This document shows, one piece after another, positions 18,351 through 27,193 of a stretch of DNA of 64,000 nucleotides. The position numbers were made by a program, and so were the translations under genes. Location of the stretch: contig CAZSUT010000003.1 of assembly GCA_964610095.1 (NCBI GenBank), positions 21,088 to 85,087 of the forward strand, in the 5' to 3' direction. The notes beneath the pieces were generated by a model, which worked only from the letters and a program-made list of their open reading frames with translations, was not told the DNA's origin and made no database searches. This DNA is from NS-12 sp964610095. GTDB taxonomy: Bacteria > Nitrospirota > Nitrospiria > Nitrospirales > NS-4. The stretch's first letter is position 1, and each line of letters begins with the position of its first letter.

Positions 18351-20231
18351 TTATCGGCGTCCGGCAGCCGGCACCGGAGCACCCGCAACAGCCGGCTTCA
18401 CGGGTTCCTTCACGTGGGCCTTCCCAGGAGTGCCCTCCTTCTTCTCCCCGCCGAGGGAGGCAACCCAGAAGATAAACGCAACCATCAGACAGAACAGAAA
18501 AGTATTCAGCGACATGAAGGCCGCTGCATATCCTAGCGCGGGTGAATAGGCGTATGGTGAGGTGTCTTGCATCACCCCGTATACGTGCCAGTGGACCCTT
18601 GAAGATGACCGCGCGTAGCCCATCAGGGTCATAAGCAGGATGACCATGACCGCGTTCAACACGAGGGCGTAGGCGGCCCGGGGAGGCATGATGCCCCAAA
18701 CCATTTCTGTCGTCGTCTTGGCGCTTTTCAGCACCAGCGCGGTCAATGGCGTGATGGTCAGCAGCACGAACAACACGACCAGCACCTGGGTCGTGGAGAA
18801 AAAGTTGATGCGGGTGATAGCCGGCACGAAATAGCCCCAGACGCCAAGCACAACGACGACGATGGTGGCTACCCCCAAGATGACCCCTTGACCGATTTTG
18901 GCGGCCTTAGCCCAAGTGGCGGTCTCCTGCTTGCCGGCGCGCCAGTACATCACGAAGCTCATGAACGTGACCAGGATCATCACATTGACCACGGTCATCT
19001 TCGCGGACATCACGCCGAAGACGCCCAACAAGGGATGATGGGTGCCGCCCATCTTCCGCGCCTCTTCGAGGCTCGCGACCAGGGAGTGCGGGGTCATCCA
19101 GACCCCGAGACACACGAGCAAGATCACGAGCATCGTCATGATCGGCTTCCGATACTTGGCTTCGGATCCGGGGATGCGATACATGATGCCCAGCCAGAAG
19201 TAATAGTTGGCTCCGAGGAACAGAATGCCGATCAAGATGGCCTGGAGGATGAACAGCCAGGAGAGGAAGCCGCCCATCAGCGTGATCCCCATCTGCTGGT
19301 TGTACTGGTAGATCTCCCGCATCAGCCAATACCCGGCGAACGGCAACGGCAGCATTCCGAACACGCCGATGAAGTTCCCGACATATCCCATCCAGTCGTA
19401 GTGGACACGTTCCGCCTGGTTCTGGGTCATGAGATATTTCAACCCGGCATAGGCGCCGCAGATGAAGCCCCCCAGCACGACGTTGGCGATCAGGCGGTGG
19501 ACGTTCACCGGCCACCACGTTGGGTTCCAAGTCGCGGCCCACGCCTTGGCCCACATGTTGCTTTCCGTGATGACAACGGGGCTGGCCTGGAAAGTCGCCC
19601 AGGAATTCGGCACGATCATGATGAAGAAAGCGAAGACGTTCAGCAGGAAGCCCAGAAACAAGTGGAGGCCCTTCTTGTCCCCCTGCATCGAGTCCCATCC
19701 GTACCAGTAGAGGTACAGCGTCGCTGTCTCCAGAAGAAACAAGACGCTGTACACGATGAAGGAAGGAAAGAACACGTCCGTGAGGTAGACCATGAGCTTC
19801 GGATAGAGTCCAAGCAGCAGGAAGAGGAGAATGCCCCCAAACAGGGCCGTCGTCGCATAGGCCGAGGTGAGCAGCTTGGTAAATTCCTTGGCCAGCGTAT
19901 CGTAACGCGGATCCCTGGTCCGTACACCCACGATTTCGCAGACCCAGGCGAAGATCGGTACGCCAAGCACGAACCCTGCCAGGAGGAGGTGCTGCTGTGC
20001 GATGATCCAGATCAGATTCCGGCTGCCCAGGATGCCGGGAAGGATGTCACGGTACTCCGTCGCCGTCCCCGCTGGCGCCTCCTGCGCCCAGGCCAGGCCA
20101 AGGGGGGCAGCCACCGTGAACAGCAAGAGGACCAGCGCCGCATACACCCACACGCGTGTCCCGGGAACGGTTGCGCCGGCCTGTCGTGCCTGTCTGTTGT
20201 ACGAACGCCGATGGCGCTTATACGGTTCCAT
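18351..20231 (-). CDS. CydA-like membrane heme protein (second copy in cluster)
   Basis: 626 residues with about 14 transmembrane helices, longer than CydA (about 450-520). Start ATG 20231 has AAAGGAG upstream. H81 in IAQQHLLL, E168 in LFLLETA and H245 in VNVHRLIAN align with H19, E107 and H186 of E. coli CydA. The position of E99 is hydrophobic (V160), and the Q-loop GRQPW is absent. No cydB is in the window, so quinol oxidation with O2 reduction is doubtful; electron or proton transfer within a bc-type complex is more likely (inference). CydA-like proteins without CydB are known from Nitrospira. It is paralogous to the protein at 23993-25747. Confidence 0.85.
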   Translation of the reverse strand: MEPYKRHRRSYNRQARQAGATVPGTRVWVYAALVLLLFTVAAPLGLAWAQEAPAGTATEYRDILPGILGSRNLIWIIAQQHLLLAGFVLGVPIFAWVCEIVGVRTRDPRYDTLAKEFTKLLTSAYATTALFGGILLFLLLGLYPKLMVYLTDVFFPSFIVYSVLFLLETATLYLYWYGWDSMQGDKKGLHLFLGFLLNVFAFFIMIVPNSWATFQASPVVITESNMWAKAWAATWNPTWWPVNVHRLIANVVLGGFICGAYAGLKYLMTQNQAERVHYDWMGYVGNFIGVFGMLPLPFAGYWLMREIYQYNQQMGITLMGGFLSWLFILQAILIGILFLGANYYFWLGIMYRIPGSEAKYRKPIMTMLVILLVCLGVWMTPHSLVASLEEARKMGGTHHPLLGVFGVMSAKMTVVNVMILVTFMSFVMYWRAGKQETATWAKAAKIGQGVILGVATIVVVVLGVWGYFVPAITRINFFSTTQVLVVLFVLLTITPLTALVLKSAKTTTEMVWGIMPPRAAYALVLNAVMVILLMTLMGYARSSSRVHWHVYGVMQDTSPYAYSPALGYAAAFMSLNTFLFCLMVAFIFWVASLGGEKKEGTPGKAHVKEPVKPAVAGAPVPAAGRR

Positions 20232-20244
20232 GGCGAACTCTCCT

Positions 20245-21090
20245 TTATTTCCCTTTGCCCTTCTTCGTTTCCTTGCTCTTTTCCTTCTCAAGGGCCGCCA
20301 GCACGGCCTCGGCTTTCTCCAGGGTTGCCTCGGTCTTCTTGATGAGCTCTTCCGGCTTGACCGGCTTGGAGGCCTTCTCGGCCTGCGGGAGAGGATAATC
20401 CGGGTGGGGGGTCGGCGTCGTGACCGGCAGCAGGACCCAGAACACGATGGTGAGCGTTACGATGACCCCGGCGAATGAGACCAGCACCAATGTCGGATCG
20501 GCCGGCACGCGCGCGTAATCCCACTGACGGACACGTTCTAGCAAGCTGGCTGAACTGGCCTGCCCCGAGGTAATGACGAACCGTTTCACCCGCCACCCGA
20601 AGAGTTGCAGCCAAAGCAGCACACACACCAGCAGGACAATCGCGGTGGGAATGGTCCACAGCAGCAACTCGAGCGTGATCTGCTCGGCGATCGGAAGCGT
20701 CAGGTAGACGTTCTTGATGAGGGCGATCAATGCCGCTGCGATCTTTTGGCCGACGGCCACAGTGGTGCCTACCGCGTAATAGGCCCCGCCCAACACGGGC
20801 GCGCCCAGCACCGCCCCCTGCCACCACAAGCTCACCCCTACCGGCCCTTGGACTTCCATCCCCAGTCGCTCCAAAAAGACCGTCCGGGCCGTCAGCCCTA
20901 CCGCCCAAATGTCAATCGGCACCGACACCACAAGCAGCGTGACGAGCCCCGCGCCTTCCCACGGATGCACCTGCCCCGCGAGCAGGAGAAGAGCGACGAT
21001 CAGTTTGAACGGGAACCCTGTCCAGAAAGCCGACCAGGACACGGCCCAGGCCAGTTTAATGGAGGAGATGCTTTCAACGGGATGGGCCAT
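20245..21090 (-). CDS. Unknown multi-pass membrane protein of the respiratory cluster
   Basis: No family recognised. 281 residues with about five transmembrane helices (about 25-45, 48-68, 90-115, 130-155, 195-220). A charged, Lys/Glu-rich predicted coiled coil (about 235-281) forms a likely cytoplasmic tail. It has no heme motif. It is embedded in the operon between cytochrome b (14 bp downstream of it) and the second CydA-like gene (13 bp), so it is a good candidate for a lineage-specific structural subunit. Confidence 0.7.
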   Translation of the reverse strand: MAHPVESISSIKLAWAVSWSAFWTGFPFKLIVALLLLAGQVHPWEGAGLVTLLVVSVPIDIWAVGLTARTVFLERLGMEVQGPVGVSLWWQGAVLGAPVLGGAYYAVGTTVAVGQKIAAALIALIKNVYLTLPIAEQITLELLLWTIPTAIVLLVCVLLWLQLFGWRVKRFVITSGQASSASLLERVRQWDYARVPADPTLVLVSFAGVIVTLTIVFWVLLPVTTPTPHPDYPLPQAEKASKPVKPEELIKKTEATLEKAEAVLAALEKEKSKETKKGKGK

Positions 21091-21104
21091 GCCCTTAGCT
21101 CACT

Positions 21105-22190
21105 TCATTCCAAGAATTCACGGTTCAGGATCGCGGAAACGGTCAGGACCAGGATCCCGATCATGACTACAGTCCAGGACAGGAGTGCGACCGGCCGCTT
21201 GAAAATATTGCGTTCCGGACTCCGGTCGATGAAGGGGAGCGCGGCCAGGAGCAACAAGAACGCGCCCGGAATGGCCACCCCAGCCACGAACTGGCCGAGT
21301 TCGCCGGAAAAGACCTTCAACCGCAGCATCTGAAACAGAAAGAGGAAATACCATTCCGGCTCCGGATGGTAATCACCCGGATCCGGCGTCGCCTGCTCGA
21401 GCAATTGCACCGGTTCGATGAAGGCCAACGAGCAGATCGTGAGGAAGACGACGGCTATCGCCACGATGTCTTTCCAGACCTGGCGCGGGAAGAAGAAATC
21501 GGTCTTGGCCCTCAACTCCTCCGGTGTCCCGCGGAACGGACCGGCCGGTCCTGCCGAGCGGAAGAGAAAGAGATGGAGCCCTGCCAGCCCCATCAGGGCA
21601 GCCGGAAGAATCATGACATGGATGACGAAGAACCGGCTCAAGGTCATTTGTCCCGGCGTGGGCCCGCCTTTTAAGAACCGGGCAAGGAAATCGCCCACGA
21701 TGGGAGTCTTGTCCATGATCTCGACGCCGACTGTCGTGGCCCAGTAGGCCCGTTGATCCCAGGGCAGGAGATAGCCGGTAAAGCCGAAGGCCAAGACAAT
21801 CACGAAGAGCACCAACCCGACCAGCCAGATCATTTCCCGAGGTTTCTTGTAGGCGCCCCACAGAAACACCTGGGACATGTGCGCAAAGACCATGACGACC
21901 ATGGCCGACGAGCCCCAGAAGTGATAGCTCAAGATGAACCACCCGTAGTCCACTTCGTGGATGATGTACTGGGTGGTGGCGTAGGCATGGTCGGCGCTGG
22001 GGATGTAATAGAACATCAAGAGCATGCCCGTGATCGCCTGCATGATGAAAATGAACAGCAGACACGAGCCGAAGACATAGGCCCAGCGCGAGCCGCCCTT
22101 GATCGGCTCGTTCATCATTTTCGCCTCGAGCGTCTTCAGATCGATCCGCTCGTCGACGAAGTCATACACCTTTTGGAGGATCCCGTTCAT
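21105..22190 (-). CDS. Cytochrome b of a bc-type complex
   Basis: 361 residues, a b6 plus subunit IV-like arrangement in one chain with about eight helices. Four heme-b histidines lie in two pairs spaced by about 14: SYHFWGSS...FAHMSQ and VIHVMIL...AGLHLFLF. The quinol-site motif PEWY is present in YHPEPEWYFLF. Residues 75-100 match the family GxxLPWDQ... region (GYLLPWDQRAYWA). Start ATG immediately follows the Rieske stop. It should oxidise or reduce quinone together with the Rieske protein upstream. Confidence 0.95.
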   Translation of the reverse strand: MNGILQKVYDFVDERIDLKTLEAKMMNEPIKGGSRWAYVFGSCLLFIFIMQAITGMLLMFYYIPSADHAYATTQYIIHEVDYGWFILSYHFWGSSAMVVMVFAHMSQVFLWGAYKKPREMIWLVGLVLFVIVLAFGFTGYLLPWDQRAYWATTVGVEIMDKTPIVGDFLARFLKGGPTPGQMTLSRFFVIHVMILPAALMGLAGLHLFLFRSAGPAGPFRGTPEELRAKTDFFFPRQVWKDIVAIAVVFLTICSLAFIEPVQLLEQATPDPGDYHPEPEWYFLFLFQMLRLKVFSGELGQFVAGVAIPGAFLLLLAALPFIDRSPERNIFKRPVALLSWTVVMIGILVLTVSAILNREFLE

Positions 22191-23126
22191 CTAGGCAATG
22201 CGGATCTGCTCTTTCCGCCCCGCCTTGTATTCGACATCGATAACCTCGATGTCCCCGGACGCGGAGACCTTGATCGGGAGCACGTCCAAAGGACGCGGGG
22301 CAGGCCCGTCCAGAACCGTCCCAGCGGCATCGTAGATGCTAAGATGACACGGACACAGAAAGACCTGGCCGCGCGTTTTGTGCGACCGCCACTTATAGCC
22401 GCATCCGAGGTGGGGACACTTGCCGGAGAAGACAACGTATGGGACAGTCTGCTTGTTGACCCAGATGACCTCTCCCTTTTCATCATAAAAAGGAATGTCG
22501 CCGTGCGGGTAGATCTTCTTCAGCGTCTCAGGAGTCGCCTTGATGACCCAATGGTTCTTGTCCTCTTCCCGTTGGAGTACCGAATCCTTGAAGGACTTCT
22601 TGAAGATGTACTGCACGCCGACGTCGTCCGTCCTGATCTTGCTGACGTTGCCGATCTTGATCCAGTGGTTGTCATACGGGGCATACATCGGCTTCATGAT
22701 GAACCGGAGGACGGGCCAGACCAGGGGCAGGCCGATCAGGGCTCCGATGACGTTGATGAACCCGGCGAAGAAGGACCGCCGCGCGCAATTCTTCTCCAGC
22801 TCGGGGAACGGCACCAGCAACTCCCCAGGCTCCACGTGAATCCGGTTTTCGAGGTGCGGGATCTCGACCTCTTTCGAGGAGACATAATCCTGGCGCTTGA
22901 GCTCGGGGAAGCCTGAAAATTGCGCGGCGTTGCAGGTGAGCTCGACGGACTCGCCACGGATGGCGCCGATTGCACTGACCGGGACTTGCCGCTCGGTCCC
23001 GTTCGCGCGCACAACGATGTGGCTGACGTCCAGCGAGAGCGGATCGGCGATGACATGGACGATCTCGCCGACCTCCGCGTCCGCGCACCGGACCTTGGAT
23101 TTGATCTTGGGTTGCAGACTGGCCAT
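22191..23126 (-). CDS. Rieske [2Fe-2S] protein fused to an N-terminal PRC-barrel
   Basis: 311 residues. A PRC-barrel-like beta domain comes first (about 8-75), then a linker and a hydrophobic segment (about 118-142). The Rieske domain (about 150-300) carries the cluster boxes C237-P-H-L-G-C242 and C258-P-C-H261, followed by LS rather than the usual GS. The PRC-barrel in front of the membrane segment is not part of standard bc1 or b6f Rieske proteins. It lies between a cytochrome c gene and cytochrome b in a tight operon, so it is the high-potential iron-sulfur subunit of this complex. Confidence 0.9.
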   Translation of the reverse strand: MASLQPKIKSKVRCADAEVGEIVHVIADPLSLDVSHIVVRANGTERQVPVSAIGAIRGESVELTCNAAQFSGFPELKRQDYVSSKEVEIPHLENRIHVEPGELLVPFPELEKNCARRSFFAGFINVIGALIGLPLVWPVLRFIMKPMYAPYDNHWIKIGNVSKIRTDDVGVQYIFKKSFKDSVLQREEDKNHWVIKATPETLKKIYPHGDIPFYDEKGEVIWVNKQTVPYVVFSGKCPHLGCGYKWRSHKTRGQVFLCPCHLSIYDAAGTVLDGPAPRPLDVLPIKVSASGDIEVIDVEYKAGRKEQIRIA

Positions 23127-23147
23127 GGCGTGGGATCCGGCGATCGC

Positions 23148-23981
23148 TTATTTCTTGATGGGTTTAGGTGTCTGGACCGACGCGTCCTTCAACGTCGACA
23201 GATACGCCACGAGCTCGTCGATCTCCTGGTCCGACATAAGCTCCTTGTACTTGTCGGGCATCAGTTTCTTGTTGTACTCCTTCTCGAACCCTTCCGCCAT
23301 CCACGCCCGGGGGTTCAGGAGTTTTTCCTTCATCTCTTCGGGCTTCATCAGGCTGCCGATGTTGTCCAACACAGGACCCCGCTTCTTGACCGACCCTTTG
23401 CCACCGATCTTGTGGCAGTTGTAACACTCTTGGAGGTCGTACTGCTCCTTGCCAAGCGCGACCAGGTTCCCGCCAACCGCAGCATGTGCGGTGCCAGCGG
23501 CCGGGCCGCCGCCCACTGAGGCTTCGATCTTCTTCGCCTCCGCGCCCCCTAACGTTTCCAGCCGTTTGAGGATGGCCTGGCTCTCGGTATTGAGTTCTTC
23601 CGTACGTTTCATCAACTCATCAATTTTGCCTTTTTCAGTCGCCGCCAACTTAGGCTTGACAATCTTCTCGATCTTTCCTTTTTCGACCATGGGGTCGTAC
23701 TGCGGGAGCGCGCTGGCACCGGCGATATAGACCAGCGAGATCATCCCATAAAACCCCACCAGCCAGGCCACCGCCTTGAAGCCGCTGACGGGAGAGAGGG
23801 AAGGGGCGTCCAGCAAGATAAAGACGCCGGTCCCGAGGAAAGCATAGAGGACGAACATGACCTGAAACACCGGGGGGAAGTGGAAGAGATATCGGGCCGC
23901 GAGCCAAAGCACCACAGCCGCCACGATTCCCTGGATCCCTCTTTTGACAATCACCTCGACAAAACTTCTTTGCGCGGCCAC
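23148..23981 (-). CDS. Membrane-anchored monoheme cytochrome c
   Basis: 277 residues from a GTG at 23981, 11 bp after the CydA-like stop; a longer in-frame version would overlap that gene by 136 bases and was rejected. Three hydrophobic segments (about 10-28, 32-50, 58-78) precede a Lys/Glu-rich coiled-coil-like stretch (about 95-145). A cytochrome c domain with CYNCHKIG near residue 190 and Met candidates in KKLMPDKYKELM ends the protein. It probably is the cytochrome c subunit of the adjacent bc complex. Confidence 0.85.
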   Translation of the reverse strand: MAAQRSFVEVIVKRGIQGIVAAVVLWLAARYLFHFPPVFQVMFVLYAFLGTGVFILLDAPSLSPVSGFKAVAWLVGFYGMISLVYIAGASALPQYDPMVEKGKIEKIVKPKLAATEKGKIDELMKRTEELNTESQAILKRLETLGGAEAKKIEASVGGGPAAGTAHAAVGGNLVALGKEQYDLQECYNCHKIGGKGSVKKRGPVLDNIGSLMKPEEMKEKLLNPRAWMAEGFEKEYNKKLMPDKYKELMSDQEIDELVAYLSTLKDASVQTPKPIKK

Positions 23982-23992
23982 GGTGGGTTCCC

Positions 23993-25747
23993 CTACTCCG
24001 CGCCGGCCACGGCCGGGACTGCCTTCGATGTCTCGGCGTGAGCCTTCCCTTTTTCCGTTCGCAGCGTCAAGATAATCGCAAAGCTCACGACGATGTAAAA
24101 GGTCAGCGTGACCCCCGTGAACACCCAACTGGAATAGGCCAGCGTGGGCGTAAAGGACTCAGGCGTGAAATCATATTGCAGGTTGAAGACGTGGAAGTAC
24201 TTCCGCGTCAGCTCGCGGACCGCGCCCATCAGCGTCATCGTCCAGATCGCGCTGAAGGCCAGGAAAACGAGGACGAACTGGGCAACAAAATCGATCTTGC
24301 CCCAGACGATCCGCCCCTGACGCAAGGCACGATTGTAGAGGATGTAGTTCACGATGGTGACGAAGACCAACGTGAAGGCTGCCGCATTTTTGGCCGGCAT
24401 CAGCGCCAGATCACCCCACGATATCGTCACAAAGCCCAGGCTGAGTTCCCCGTGAGGCAAGCTGAGCGAGCCGTCGTCGGGTGCCAGCGCCTGCGTCGCG
24501 ACAAAGGCATGCGGCGTCATCCAGATGGCATTGCCGATGATTACCATCAGAAACGCCACCTTGACCATGGTCTGTGCTCCGACGGTCCACTTGAGGAACC
24601 TGCCGGCAATCAGAAAGAGCGCGATCCAGCAAGCTGGCAGAATAAAGGCAAACTTGTCCGGGATCGGAAACCTGGTCCAGAGCAACATGAACACCACGGG
24701 GATGCTCGCCATGAGGACCAGCGTGGTGGTCCTCATCCGGATCTGTTCCAATCCTTTGATCCGTTTCATACTCAGCCAGATGTAGTAGTTGCTGGCCAGG
24801 AAGATCAGCCCGACCATCGCCCCCTGCATCTCGAAAAACATGGAGAGCTGGTCCGCCATCATATAAGGACAAATGGACGCATCGTAGTCGCAAAGCTCGT
24901 AAGCCAGCAGGTAGCCGGCGAAAGGAAGGGCCAGCAGCGCTCCCACCCCGATCAGATTGCCCACAAACCCGAACCAATCGTAGAAGGCCCGTTCCTCGTC
25001 ATTCTTGGCAGCCATATACATGTAGGCTCCGATCAGACCGGTGATGAACCCGCCGAAGACCACATTGCCGACCGTGCGGTGAATGTTCAGCGGCCACCAA
25101 CTGTAGTTGTTCATCTTGTCCCACAGCGTTGCCGTGGTCTCGATGAACGTCTTGAGGTCCATGCCCCCCTCTGCAAACTTGGCCGGGGTGTTCATAAACG
25201 CCGTCGGGCCGTCGATCACGATGAGCGTGGCTAAGCCGATGATGTTCAGGAGCACTCCAAGCGCGATGTGCCGGAGCTTCTTGGGACCCTGCAAGGCGTC
25301 CCAGGTGTACCAGTAGAGATAGAGCACGATCGTCTCGAAGATAAAGAGCAGGGGATACATGACGGCGAAGACGGCGAAGAAGTGACCGATCAGCCACGCC
25401 GTTAACTGCGGGTAGGTGGCCAGCAGCACAAAAATGAAGAGGCCGCCGGTCAGTGCCGTCATGCTGTAGAGGATTACGGTGACCTTGGTGACCTCTTTGG
25501 CCAGCCGCTCGTACCGAGCATCCTGGTTTTTCCAGCCCAGAATCTCGCTGACCACCACGAAGATCGGCGCTCCCAGGATGAATGCCGCGAACAGGATATG
25601 GAGCTGGGCTACTATCCAGACAGCCCCACGGTTTCCCATGTAGGGGAACTCGTGCGCCTTGGGCTCAGGCATCTGGGCGTAGGCAACAGCCGTTCCGACG
25701 AATACGAGCCCCGCTAAGATCAGAAGGCTGCGTTGCCAGGTCTTCAT
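23993..25747 (-). CDS. CydA-like membrane heme protein (first copy in cluster)
   Basis: 584 residues with a signal-like first helix and about 13-14 transmembrane helices. ATG 25747 follows GAGAGGG; the 65-codon upstream extension is low-complexity and rejected. H50 in VAQLHILF, E138 in LFIFETI and His in LNIHRTVGNVV align with E. coli CydA H19, E107 and H186. The E99 position is M130, and GRQPW is absent. It is homologous to the protein at 18351-20231 over most of its length (for example both have LYLYWY and WMTPH motifs). No CydB partner is present. It likely forms a heme-bearing membrane module of the cluster rather than a classical bd oxidase. Confidence 0.85.
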   Translation of the reverse strand: MKTWQRSLLILAGLVFVGTAVAYAQMPEPKAHEFPYMGNRGAVWIVAQLHILFAAFILGAPIFVVVSEILGWKNQDARYERLAKEVTKVTVILYSMTALTGGLFIFVLLATYPQLTAWLIGHFFAVFAVMYPLLFIFETIVLYLYWYTWDALQGPKKLRHIALGVLLNIIGLATLIVIDGPTAFMNTPAKFAEGGMDLKTFIETTATLWDKMNNYSWWPLNIHRTVGNVVFGGFITGLIGAYMYMAAKNDEERAFYDWFGFVGNLIGVGALLALPFAGYLLAYELCDYDASICPYMMADQLSMFFEMQGAMVGLIFLASNYYIWLSMKRIKGLEQIRMRTTTLVLMASIPVVFMLLWTRFPIPDKFAFILPACWIALFLIAGRFLKWTVGAQTMVKVAFLMVIIGNAIWMTPHAFVATQALAPDDGSLSLPHGELSLGFVTISWGDLALMPAKNAAAFTLVFVTIVNYILYNRALRQGRIVWGKIDFVAQFVLVFLAFSAIWTMTLMGAVRELTRKYFHVFNLQYDFTPESFTPTLAYSSWVFTGVTLTFYIVVSFAIILTLRTEKGKAHAETSKAVPAVAGAE

Positions 25748-25787
25748 AACCCTCTCGCTTCCTTTTGTGCTGTTTAACTGCGCCCCT

Positions 25788-26381
25788 CTATTTTCCGTCC
25801 TTTTTCGGGGCATTTTTGTTAGGCGTCGCCGCCGGAGCCTTGCCGTCACTGGCCGCTGGGGTCGCTCCGCCAGTTGCGGACGCGGCCGCTGGCGCTGGTT
25901 TCCCGAGTTCGGCCAGCGGGACCCACTCCTTCCTGGCCACATCGTAGCCCATCCCCTTGAGCCCGAAGGTCCGCTCGTAGGCCATGGCCTTCCACCGGTC
26001 CTCCTCAGGCAGCTTGGTCTTCCAGGACTTCATCTTGGTATTGGGCACCCCTTCCGAGATCCGCCAGAACCAGACACTGTCTGGGTAGAGCTTCATTCGC
26101 TCGGTCTTGCGGAAGTCCCTGGCGCCCGCCTTGACCGGCTTGCCGTCCTTGCCGTGGCAGGACGAGCAATTGACGTCGATGTTTTTGACCCCTTCGAAAA
26201 TCTCTTTGCCCTCAGCGATGATCTTTTCATCAGCCCACCACCCGGCTGGCATGTGCTTGTCGGCATACTCCGGAGGAGCAGGCGGAGGGGGCTGAATTGG
26301 TCCTTCCTCTTCACCGCACCCCACAATGATGAGTCCAAAACTTCCAATGATCGTCAGGATTGCCAGGCTTGTGATCTTCAT
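25788..26381 (-). CDS. Monoheme cytochrome c lipoprotein
   Basis: 197 residues from MKITSLAI. The signal ends in GLIIVGC, a lipobox, followed by a proline-rich linker. A cytochrome c domain carries CSSCHGKDG near residue 73 and Met candidates (TERMKLYP, TKMKSWK). An Ala/Pro/Lys-rich tail of about 40 residues follows. It is the first gene of the leftward cytochrome cluster, 40 bp before the CydA-like gene. Confidence 0.87.
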   Translation of the reverse strand: MKITSLAILTIIGSFGLIIVGCGEEEGPIQPPPPAPPEYADKHMPAGWWADEKIIAEGKEIFEGVKNIDVNCSSCHGKDGKPVKAGARDFRKTERMKLYPDSVWFWRISEGVPNTKMKSWKTKLPEEDRWKAMAYERTFGLKGMGYDVARKEWVPLAELGKPAPAAASATGGATPAASDGKAPAATPNKNAPKKDGK

Positions 26382-26493
26382 AGCTGCCCTCAAGCTCCTT
26401 TCCTCTCTGCAAATCTCTCGCATAAAAAAGACGCTTTTCTTCAGGGCGTTACGCCCCCGAAGTCAAGCGCCCGAGTCCACGTTCCTCTTCTGC

Positions 26494-27114
26494 TCAACGT
26501 TTCTTTCCGCGTCGTTTCGGAACCGCCTTGGCCTGCTGATGCCGGACCCAGGCGACCCCGGCACCGATCGCCGCTAAGGCCAGTATTCCTCCCAGCCCGT
26601 ACAGCCAGTATGAGGACGCTTCTGTTGTCCCAGCCAATCCCCCGACTCCGGAATTCGGTGACCGTTCCGCTTCGGGGCCGAAGTTCACTTTCGCTTCTCG
26701 TTCGGTCCGCCGGTCGTTCGGATCAAACTCGGCCCGAATCTTTTTGACCTCGTCTACTCCGGATCGCTCGTCCTTGATCGAGACTTGGATGGAATCCCCC
26801 ACATTGTGGTTATGCAGGTGGAGGACCACCTTGTAAAATCCGCTTCCATCTGCGTAGGTGTTGACGGGATCAACGCTCTGGTCGCGCAGGTCCCGCGCCT
26901 GCACCCGAACGTCCTTGTCCGGCTTCCCATCCTTGTCCCGCACATACCCTGAGATGGTGAACCGGTGATCGGTCTCGTGGGTGGCCCAAGCTGGGTATGG
27001 AACGATGAGTCCAACCAGACCGAAAAAAACCGCCGCGCCACCCCACGACGGTCCCGTACTCAGCACCTTGAAAATAGTCCGTCCAACTCCGTTAAAGTCC
27101 GGCCTATCTAACAC
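26494..27114 (-). CDS. Exported protein with Cna-B/carboxypeptidase-regulatory-like beta domain and C-terminal anchor
   Basis: Specific function not recognised. 206 residues: N-terminal hydrophobic segment (about 25-45, ending near PAWA, a possible cleavage site), a beta-sandwich-like domain (about 50-130: TISGYVRDKDGKPDKDVRV is the typical start of Cna-B/CarboxypepD_reg domains), a Gly/Ser linker, a transmembrane helix (about 168-187) and a Lys/Arg tail. It lies 112 bp upstream of the cytochrome cluster in the same orientation and may be co-transcribed; that link is inference. Confidence 0.68.
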   Translation of the reverse strand: MLDRPDFNGVGRTIFKVLSTGPSWGGAAVFFGLVGLIVPYPAWATHETDHRFTISGYVRDKDGKPDKDVRVQARDLRDQSVDPVNTYADGSGFYKVVLHLHNHNVGDSIQVSIKDERSGVDEVKKIRAEFDPNDRRTEREAKVNFGPEAERSPNSGVGGLAGTTEASSYWLYGLGGILALAAIGAGVAWVRHQQAKAVPKRRGKKR

Positions 27115-27193
27115 AGGTGTCCACCTTTGTCAATAAAATCAGTCCGCCTCTACTCCTCCCCAAACGGGGCGGAACACAGGGCTAACCCGTAAG

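Noticed and set aside
18888..20342. 484-codon plus-strand ORF opposite the CydA-like gene
   Set aside because: His/Asp/Glu-rich composition typical of the antisense of transmembrane segments; no support.
18351..25747. Two classical cytochrome bd oxidases
   Set aside because: No CydB or CydX, no GRQPW loop and the E99 position is hydrophobic; only the CydA-like label is supported.
26444..26456. GGGCG-TTA-CGCCC hairpin as terminator for the gene ending at 26494
   Set aside because: The stem is only five base pairs and the T-run starts about 13 bases after it, too far for a normal intrinsic terminator.
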